Positions 56,278 to 64,000 of a stretch of 64,000 bases of DNA are shown piece by piece. Origin of the DNA: Trichobilharzia regenti. Lineage: Eukaryota; Platyhelminthes; Trematoda; Strigeidida; Schistosomatidae. The translations under genes were made by a program, and so were the position numbers. The stretch spans positions 137,593,632 to 137,657,631 of the forward strand of contig OX235270.1 in NCBI GenBank assembly GCA_944472135.2, written 5' to 3'. The notes under the pieces were generated by a model, which was given only the letters and a program-made list of their open reading frames with translations, was not told where the DNA came from and ran no database searches. Numbering within the stretch: position 1 is the first letter of the stretch; each line of letters starts with the position of its first letter.

Positions 56278-56790
56278 ACTTCAAGCTTTATTTTTTCCCA
56301 AGTATTTTTAATCCATCCAAAACTTACTTGGGTTTTTTTGTTAATGCGAAGACAATATTCCTATATTTCATGATGTGCTCCATTGAATGACTTGTTATAT
56401 TGTGGAATAACTTCAAGCTTTATTTTTTCCCAAGTATTTTTAATCCATCCAAAACTTACTTGGGTTTTTTTGTTAATGCGAAGTCAATATTCCTATATTT
56501 CATGACGTGCTCCATTGAATGACTGGTTATCATATTGTTCCCACAGACCTAAGACAAAAACGCCAGCAACCATGTAACTTAACCATAAACCAAATTTATG
56601 AAATTTATATAATGCTTATCCATGCCTGTATATTTGGTGTGTCCTACACAAGTAGGAAAAAATGTGTATTTTATTAAAACATTATTATTAATTATGATTG
56701 CTAATCGTATATGTAATTTATTTTATTGATGATGCCTGTAAACTGGCGTCTCTCATGTACAAAATGAGAATATACTATTATTATTATTAA
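56278..56790 (+). repeat. 3' UTR unit with a 132 bp tandem duplication and tail
   Basis: TCAAGCTTTATTTTTTCCCA starts at 56281 and again at 56413, period 132. Each unit has the hairpin CCCAAGTA (56297-56304) and TACTTGGG (56325-56332). After the second unit come CATGCCTGTATATTTGG, GTCCTACACAAGTAGGAAAA, CCTGTAAACTGGCGTCTC and (ATT)n to 56790. This is the fullest copy of the tail family in the window. No coding part is attached. Confidence 0.8.
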
Positions 56791-57117
56791 AACGACAGAT
56801 TATAACACATTTCTGGAAGATGAAAATGTTCAAAGATTATGTTATAATACCTCAATAGTCAACTGATAGGGCACTGAAGTCGCCAACTACAGGATTCCCT
56901 ATCAGGTTAAGCCGGTCTACTCCATGCACAGCGAAGTTTTGAAGGTTAACTCCATCATCTCTGACTTCAGACACTAACCATGGTGACTACATACATGTTT
57001 TCAAAATCCACAATATTACTCGGCTACCTTCATTTAATCGACAGACCGCAGACATTAACATGGACATCTGTTGGCTCGCTGCTTCCCCATTTCTCCACAA
57101 CAGGCTTGGGAAGAATT
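56791..57117. other. Unrecognised stretch
   Basis: A 60-residue frame at 56980 overlaps the PLE tail and has no recognisable content. Confidence 0.4.
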
Positions 57118-57365
57118 ATGGGTAAATTTTTTTTGATAAAGTCTCACAGTGTCATACAGTAATGTTTACTGATGACGTTTAGAGCACAATTTATTGCTAA
57201 ATGAATTTAGGAAGTCCTGTAATTACCTTGATATGATTATGAGCAATAAATTGTGCTCTAAACGTCATCAGTAAACATTACTGTATGACACTGTGAGACT
57301 TTATCAAAACAAAATTTACCTATAGTGGAATTACACTCTACCACAGTGCACAAGTTTTATTCTTA
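57118..57365. repeat. Inverted pair of PLE tails
   Basis: GGGTAAATTTT, GATAAAGTCTCACAGTGTCA and CAGTAATGTTTACTGATGAC lead rightward. The reverse complement returns at 57229-57318 after a spacer of about 30-50 bases. Both arms share the change GAAAC to TAAAC (CTCTAAACG) against other tails in the window. The right side continues to GTGGAATTACACTCTACCAC as at 16320-16360. Confidence 0.82.
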
Positions 57366-59029
57366 TATTAATTGAGAAGAATTAACTCCCAAAGTTTACC
57401 ACCAGCAAAACCCTTAACAACCAGGGTTTTCAGGCCATCTGTGCGCCTCTTGCTTAACTACAATCCAGCACTGGTTTAAAAATAATGTTTGTCTCTGTCT
57501 CCGCGGTCTACTGGGCACAATTCGACATGATACTTCGAGAGCTCTAGCACCGCCCATGACCTCATCCCTCTAAGGTTTGTGTTTTACCATTATATTCCAA
57601 AAGCTCACCGACTGAATTGATGTGTCGGCAGGCTCATGGGTGATTTCGCACATGCAATGAGTGGTTCTGCTACAGCCGCAGACAGCAGGTTATCTGAGAT
57701 TTCTTTTGACTAGCCCGATTTCGTGTTCAAACATAACCTCGGATTCCTCCACTCTATGTGAAATAAACAGCCATTAGCAGTGATCAGATTCACTTCAAAC
57801 GATTGCTGAGCTTTGGGCCCACGGTTTCCTACCATCCATCAAGGATGATAAACTTTCGCTGGTGGAACTCTGTCGTTTTACAGGAGGCTCCACCACGCCA
57901 ATTATCAGTTCTCTCTCGTCCTATTTTGTAACGGATCCTAATTATCCATTTGTGTTATTCGCAGGGATAGATCTACACATTGAGTGGGTTGGAGGCGACT
58001 TTATTGTGGGTTCGCAGTCCTCACTTTGTCTTTCCTTTGGAAGGAAAACGTGTTTTGCAGTTAGAGCTAGGTTCAACGTCTATATGAGCACTATTTGGCT
58101 TTCCTGTGTGATGACAGATCTTTGCTTCTTTGTGCTGAGGCATTAGGCACAAATTCTACCTTTTCAGTGAAAGCGGTTGCTAGCATTGCCTGGTTTTTCT
58201 CTGTTGACAGAGGCTTTTCATTCCGCAAGTGACTATGTCGCGTCAAGCGTTCAGATGGCTTTCCATATGGGGATTTCCCAAACAGTCACTACACAGTCAG
58301 TGCAACAAGGGTTTGCAGCAAGTCTGATGTGCTGCAGGATACGCATACAGCGTATTTTTGTGTGAAGCAGAGTATTATTTGGCGAACAAAATACTCTCAG
58401 TGTATGAAAACAACTTTCAAGTGGTAAGGCAACCCTCTATGAGAACAGGAGCAATGATTTGGATGCTTTTTTCGCCGAATGTGTGTCTGAAAGTGGGTTG
58501 GCGTAAGTTGAGAAGTTATCTATAGGTGAATTTAAAGTGGCCGAACTGCATATCACGGCTAGCCATAGGGCCGCAATCCGTTGATATATTGGTTATATGG
58601 CGAGATATATTTCCTGCGTGATTTTTAAACGAAATTTTTGATTAAAAAACTTTTCTGACCTAATCATTATTGGCGACATAATGTACTTGAAATGCGATAT
58701 ACTTGTTGCACTTGTATAAAAAATGTCGCTTGATACTAATTTCTGCACGATGTAATCGATTAAAAAGGCGGTAGTTTCAAGATTTGAACATACATTTTTG
58801 AATTCTCATGAAACCATGCTAAGATATTCAGTCTATTTTATGAAACAGTATGGTCTTGTTTAGTTTGGCAGTTGTTAGCATTCCCTAGTTTAATTTCAGC
58901 ATCATTTTCAGTTTTCATATGCCTAGTACACCCCACTTTTCATTTTAAGACACAAAGCACCAGCACTATGAGCAAAGTGTGTAGCTTTGTGATGAAATTG
59001 TTAACCAAATGGCCTTAATTTCAGGGAAA
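57366..59029. other. Long unrecognised stretch
   Basis: Short + frames at 57862-58146 and 58177-58365 have mixed composition but no motif I know. No tail-family or LTR sequence is seen. It could be old retroelement or satellite-like DNA. Confidence 0.35.
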
Positions 59030-59154
59030 GATATTGTCAGTAAAGTCTCATAAACCGTTAATGCCCAGCTCTCGCTACGCTCGGGCCCACGCTGTTCTTA
59101 GAAGATTTCTCATAAACGCTTAGTAACAATGGACGAAAAAACCAAAACACCAAT

Positions 59155-59401
59155 TGTTGACTTGAGTATTATGTATTGTTACACCAGCATATAAATCAAG
59201 TATCACTAAGCAAACTAAGGTCTGTAAACAAATATTACAATAATAAATCGTTATGTTACTTCTGACGATGTTTAACTCTTCTTTCTGAACAGCGACCGAT
59301 GAGACGATGACTGTCGTATTGATGCCTCCGCGAAAATCGAGGAAGTTGATTTTGAGCAAACAACCAAGAATTGATCGTTCAATCTTCAACTCCATTGACA
59401 G
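59155..59401 (-). mobile_element. Solitary BEL-type LTR (minus)
   Basis: Minus strand TGTCAATGGAGTTGAAGATT to CAAGTCAACA, about 247 bp, then a leader fragment to about 59030 (GAGCTGGGCATTAACGG). No gag follows, so only LTR and leader remain. Confidence 0.75.
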
Positions 59402-59749
59402 ATATAGTTGCTACAAGATTCCGATATCATAAATACAGCCAAGGCTAATATGTGAAACAAGGTCAGAGTAATGAGGAGCTGTTCAGAAGATATGGGAGAC
59501 TTTAGTTCTTAGTTTATTCGTATAAACGCTACTGTGCATCGAGACGCACTGCGAATTTGCAAAAAGTAAAAGATTAAGGCTCCCTCGCTCCACTCATCAG
59601 TTTAAGAAATTTTACAGCATAAAGAAGTCGCCGCAAAAGATTAATTTTATTTAGTCCAGTAGGACACAAAAGAAGTTTTACCCCTTCTGTATTGTGTGAG
59701 TAAAGTTATGAAGTCTAGGCTCCTGAAGTACTACATTTGACACGGAGAA

Positions 59750-60003
59750 TGTCAATGTAGTTGAAGATTGGGCGGTCGATTCGTGGTTGTTTGCTCAAAC
59801 CCAACTTCCCATAATTTTCGCGGGTCTTCAATCTGCCAGTCATCGTCCCATCGGTCGCTGTTCAGAAAGAAGTCAGCAGTAAACCGTCAGAAGTAATATC
59901 GTGATTTATTGTTGTATTGTTTGTTCTTAGACTTCAGTCTGTAAAGCCAGTATTTCTGGTTATATGTTGGCGTTAGAATAAAGAATTCTTGAGTCGCCAA
60001 ACA
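59750..60003 (+). mobile_element. BEL-C 5' LTR
   Basis: TGTCAATGTAGTTGAAGATT to GAGTCGCCAAACA, 254 bp, with AATAAAGAATTC near the end. It resembles the BEL-B LTR. Confidence 0.75.
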
Positions 60004-60213
60004 GTGTTTTGATTTTTGCGTCGATTAGCAATGAACGCTTCTGAAAATCTTCGAGGTACAGCGTGAGGCCCAGCGTAGCAAGAGCTAGGTATTAACGGTT
60101 TATGAGATTTGATTGACAGTTTCTGACAGTTGTATAGTCTCCGTTCATCCTTCCTGGTGCCGGCCAAGTATTCTTTGTAAAATTGTTATCTGGAACTTTT
60201 GGTCAAGTTTAAT

Positions 60214-61140
60214 GATGCCTGGGTTGAAGAAGGGACGAGGCGTCTCGTAAGCAAGCAGGAAAGTAAGTGATGCTGAGTTGCTTGTAAATTGTAATGAAAT
60301 GTATGATGCTCAGCATGATGAGTCTGCTGTTCATGTTTCTCAGTCTAAAGATAATAGGCCTTAATTTGAACCTCGGTGTTTCGATGGAAACCCAGCTGAT
60401 TATTTACGGTTTGTAAAGGAGTTTGAAATTATGTTCAGTAGTTTTTTATTAAATGATGAAATGAATTTGATGCGTTTGTCAAAGTGTAGCACTGGAGTTG
60501 CTTCAAGAGCTATACAGTGCTGTAAGTTCATGCCCCCGAACGTAGGATACTCTGACGCTATGAGTTTACTGCGTCAAAGGTTCGGAAGACCTTCGATGAT
60601 TGTAAGGAACGTATTCGAGGCTGTTAAAGGTAAGGGTAGCCAATTACAAGATGACTCCAAGTCACTATGAGTTTTTGTATAATCTGTTGACTTACAAGAA
60701 CGCATTGATTTCGATGAATTGCATGAGCGATTTGAACTCAAGTTCCGTCCTAGAGGTAATAGCGAGACGCCTACCTACTCGACTGCGAAGAAAGTGGGAG
60801 AAGATAAGCTGTCGTATAGAGGATGAAGGTATCCAGCCAAAATTTGATGATATTCTGAAACTGGTAAAAGACAATGTCAACCAGGCGAATTCGCCAGCAT
60901 TTCGCATTCTAGGGTAGAACCTAAGTAACTGGTGAATATAAAGAAAGCATTTGTAGTTAAGGCTCAAGGCACGCCGAGAAAGGATGAGCGTATTGTTTGC
61001 CATAACACGCATCAATTGAGTGATTGCAATCGCTTCATTGCTATGTCCCTCGTAGAAAGGTTAAAAATGGCGAAATAGAAGCTGCTGTGTCTCAGTTGTT
61101 TAAAGATTGGGCGTACAAAGTTGAATTGTGAGGCGACAAA
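60214..61140 (+). pseudogene. BEL-C gag
   Basis: The start context ATGCCTGGGTTGAAG is followed by an early TAA. CFDGNPADYLRFVKEFEIM and CKFMPPNVGYSDAMSLLRQR (60431-60670) follow, with a frameshift near 60665, then RLPTRLRRKWEKI. The zinc region CHNTHQLSDCNRF is at about 61000-61035 and LCLSCLKIG beyond it. At least three disruptions. Confidence 0.8.
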
Positions 61141-61800
61141 CAAAGGAAGTATTGGTTTAACCGATATGGACCCACTTCTGAGGACAGTAAACGGACCGGG
61201 GGATTCGGTTAATTGTAATAGTATCTCTAGACCCCATGACAACCCACAAGTTTATTTACGGGTAAAGGTGAAAGAACCGAAATCTTCAGTAAAGACTTAC
61301 GCATTGTTGGATAATGGTTCAGACGTTACATTGATAGATACTAAGCTGGCTTCTTGGGTATTGAGGGCCCAAAGCAACCCTTGGTTCTAAATACTTTCAA
61401 TTCTTCGAAAACGGTAGTATGTGAACGAGTGTCATTTTATTTAGAATCCTTGACTACTGGGGAAACTGTTGAAGTAGATACTGCTTACACTATCTCCAGT
61501 ATTAAACTCGGCGAAGCTATAGTACCTAGTCGTGAAGCAGTTGTTGGTAAGCCATACCTGTGTGACATACCGTTTCCAACACTGCTAGGTGGTAGATTGA
61601 GAACAGTCATTGGATGTAGTGTACCAGAAACTCACAAGGTATTCGAAGAGAGATTCGGGGGTAGAGATAATCTGTTCGCGACGAAAACACCGCTGGGATG
61701 GACAGTGAGGGGACCTATGCCCATAGTTCACATATCATCATTAGTTGCAAACAATGGTGACAAACTAGAGACCATGATTAGAAATATTTATGACAATTAG
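61121..61800 (+). pseudogene. BEL-C aspartic protease and linker
   Basis: YALLDNGSDVTLIDTKLA at 61300-61350 is the protease site, with DNG in place of DTG. After a shift near 61365 the second frame runs to 61800 with LGEAIVPSREAVVG, LLGGRLRTVIGC and TKTPLGWTVRGPM, which is the typical Pao linker before the RT. Confidence 0.82.
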
Positions 61801-63265
61801 TTTTGTGACTTTGGTGTTCCAGAGAAGAATCGTTCTGTAGAAGACTTAAAGGCAGTTAAAATAGTTGAGGAGTCTTGTAAATACGAAAATGAGCTTTTCA
61901 GCGTTGGCCTACCATGGAGATTTTGAAGATAGACAGTTAGTTTGTTATAGAAAAGTTGCTCTTAAGAGACTAATGGGTTCAAAGAAGACGTTTCTGACGG
62001 ATGCAGAACTCTGGTCCAAATATAAGGATGTCGTCGATAAACATATAATGAGGGGTTACGTTGAAAGACTAGTTGGTCAGAACGAGCCGGTGAAGTGGTA
62101 TTTGCCCCATCATCCCGTCTTTAACCCGAGGATGCCAGGTAAACTCTGTGTGGTGTTCGATTGTTCTGAGAAACATGAAGGAGTCTCTTTAAATGATAAT
62201 CTGTATGGTGGCCCAGATTGCGTGAGCTCATTAGTTGGACTGCTGCTAAGATTTAGAAAGTTTACAGCTGCTGTTGCTGCGGATATAGAGGAAATGTTCC
62301 TGCAAGTGAAGGTGCCAGATAGTGGCAGAGATCACTTAAGGTTCTTGTTGTTTGATGATGGTCCTAGTGGTAATGTGTCAGAATATAGGATGACATTCCA
62401 TCCATTTGGTGCCACGTCCTCCCCGTTTTGTGCTAATTTCGCTGTACGAAAGGCAGTGTCCACATTTGGTTCCAATGATCTGCTGGACTTCATCCACTGT
62501 TGCTTCTCTGTGGATGATTTTTCAGCCTCCTTCGATGATGACAAGTCTGCAGTTAAATTTGCAACAAGCATTTCTGAGGTGTTAGCTAAGGCTGGCGTTC
62601 GTTTAACTAAGTGGGTCTCGAACAGCCTAGACATTTTGAAGCATATAGTTCCAGCAGACAGAGCACCTACTGTACGAGATTTACCTGTTGATACTCTACC
62701 AGTTGAACGCACATTAGGTATGCGATGGGATGTGAACTCTGATACCTTTGAATTTAGTGTTGGTGATATTGATAAGCCAGTTACACGGAGAGGTGTGCTC
62801 TCCGTGTTGTCGTCTATGTTTGACCCACTCGGATTGGTGGCACCTTATCTATTTCCGGTTAGGAGATTATTTCAAGAGACATGTAGGAAAGGGTTACAGT
62901 GGGGTGAACCATTAAGTGAGAGGCACAGGGAAGAGCGGAAGGGGTGGGTTAACAGTTTTAGAACGCTGGATCTACATTCCGTCTCATGTCCACTTAAGCC
63001 ATCGAGAAATCATGGTATAATTGACTTCCATTTTTTTTCTGATGCCTCTGAGGTTGGATTTGGAGCAGCCATCTACATCAGAGCCACCTTAAGGGATGAT
63101 ATAGATGTTCGCCTAGTGATAGGTAAATCTAGAGTTGCACCCTTAAAGACGATTTCGATTCCGAGATTAAAACTTACTACAGCCTTGTTGGCTGCGCAGT
63201 TATTCACAACGGTGTGTAAAGAGTTGCATTATCCCAAGTATCCTGTAGCGTTTCGATGTCTGTGA
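61801..63265 (+). pseudogene. BEL-C reverse transcriptase and RNase H
   Basis: The 466-residue frame 61865-63265 carries WYLPHHPVFNPRMPGKLCVV and VFDCSEKHEGVSLNDNLYGG. Further on are AAVAADIEEMFLQVKVP, FHPFGATSSPFCANFAV and CCFSVDDFSASF (VDD catalytic box at about 62508-62518). ERTLGMRWDVNSDTF, SMFDPLGLVAPYLFPVR and the RNase H start HFFSDASEVGFGAAIYI follow. All are Pao/BEL signatures. This frame is intact, but flanking shifts at 61800-61870 and 63260 break the polyprotein. Confidence 0.9.
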
Positions 63266-63780
63266 TATATTATATACGCAATGAGTCAGCAAGATATGCA
63301 TGTTTTGTAGCTAACAAAGTATCTCAAATTCGTGAACTAACAGCTGTTGAGCAGTGGAGGTACGTACCGTCTGGAAAAAATCCGACTGATCTAGCCTCGC
63401 GAGGAGCTATTGATATGAATGTGGCTAACAATAGGTGGCGGAAAGGTCCAGAATTCTTGCTAAGGGCTGATAGTATGTGGCCTAGTAGAGAAGATGGACC
63501 ACCATAATTAAAAACCGGAGTTTGAATGACGAAGCGTTCGAGACATTTTTTGTGAAGCCGAACGAACACTAAATGACCGGCCGCTATTATCCGTGAGGGA
63601 CAACGTCAAGGATTTCGATGTGTTAACCCCAAATAAATTATTGTTAGTGAGAGGTAACCCTGGCATAGAGGAGTGGAGTGCAGAACGAATAACTACGATT
63701 AAAGGTTGGAAACAAGCCAGGCACATGAAAGATATATTTTGGAAAAGATGGTTAAAGGAGTGTGTTCTAACGCCGTAAAC
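63256..63780 (+). pseudogene. BEL-C RNase H end and integrase start
   Basis: FVANKVSQIRELTAVEQWRY and GKNPTDLASRG at 63256-63507 are the standard Pao passage after RNase H. LTPNKLLLVRGNPG and FWKRWLKECVLTP in 63593-63780 belong to the far C-terminal part (normally after the integrase core). The integrase core is therefore missing and this copy is internally deleted. Confidence 0.75.
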
Positions 63781-63837
63781 CAGGGACAAGTGGAAAAAGT
63801 TGTGCAGAAACTTAAAAGTTGGTGATATAGTCTTAGT

Positions 63838-63950
63838 AGTAGATAAATTAATTAATTATTGATATTATGTGTAACTCATCGAATCGATGATGCCTGTAAA
63901 CTGGCGTCCCTCGTGTAAAAAATGAGAATATATATTATTATTATTAAAAA
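63838..63950 (+). repeat. Tail-family fragment at the end of BEL-C
   Basis: CCTGTAAACTGGCGTCCCTC and AATGAGAATATATATTATT with (ATT)n at 63935-63947. It inserts into or truncates BEL-C. Confidence 0.75.
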
Positions 63951-64000
63951 TGTGCCACATGTAGATGGCCCTTGGAAGTGGTAGAAAGGCTACTCCGTAG

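Noticed and set aside
57862..58365. Two + strand frames as host exons
   Set aside because: No splice sites in compatible phase, no motif, and the area is otherwise repeat debris.
1..64000. CRISPR arrays, bacterial operons, rRNA genes
   Set aside because: Nothing of the kind was seen; introns, PLEs, LTR and non-LTR elements mark this as animal nuclear DNA.

Overview
This 64 kb window looks like nuclear DNA from a schistosome-type flatworm. It is AT-rich, has a spliced host gene with long introns, and is crowded with element types familiar from trematode genomes: RTE- and CR1/Jockey-like non-LTR retrotransposons, Penelope-like elements (PLEs) with GIY-YIG domains, BEL/Pao and Gypsy LTR elements, and tRNA-like SINEs. 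The organism call rests on element types and low-complexity coding style; no marker gene fixes the species.

Region 1 (1-14.5 kb) holds the 3' half of one + strand host gene. Four exons (4241-4551, 7520-8088, 10692-11046, 13508-13896) have consensus splice sites and compatible phases, and encode a Ser/Asn/His/Gln-rich, probably disordered 540-residue C-terminal part. Its introns contain minus-strand RTE fragments, a second non-LTR 3' end, a PLE remnant and a pair of inverted 250 bp repeats. Region 2 (14.5-21.4 kb) has no gene: PLE tails, AT microsatellites and a SINE.

Region 3 (21.5-32.7 kb) is a nest. A gag-only BEL/Pao-like element (A) has its 5' LTR split by a complete Gypsy element (21560-27381, LTRs 244/245 identical). 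The Gypsy integrase gene is split by a 5'-truncated PLE flanked by an 8 bp target duplication. The BEL gag is cut twice more, by a non-LTR cluster and by an unclassified 0.94 kb repeat.

Region 4 (33-42 kb) has a CR1-like RT fragment, an endonuclease fragment, two minus-strand PLEs (one with a SINE inside it) and a non-LTR element with endonuclease and RT. Region 5 (42.1-51 kb) has a second gag-only BEL copy (B) between two almost identical 0.8 kb inverted arms, a partial third gag (D), a second Gypsy integrase split by the inverted copy of the 0.94 kb repeat, and a well-formed hammerhead ribozyme fold at 48344-48388. Region 6 (51-56.8 kb) is a nearly complete two-ORF CR1-like element with a single obvious frameshift. 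Region 7 (57-64 kb) has a hairpin of PLE tails, unrecognised DNA, two BEL LTRs head to head, and a BEL/Pao element (C) with gag, protease, RT, RNase H and part of integrase.

The points most worth following are the gag-only BEL family in which pol is replaced by an acidic region ending in a hydrophobic segment, the hammerhead and hammerhead-like motifs, the 0.8 kb inverted arms, the 3' hairpin with compensatory changes, the SINE/RTE shared tail, and the run of C-to-T type stops in an otherwise young Gypsy copy.
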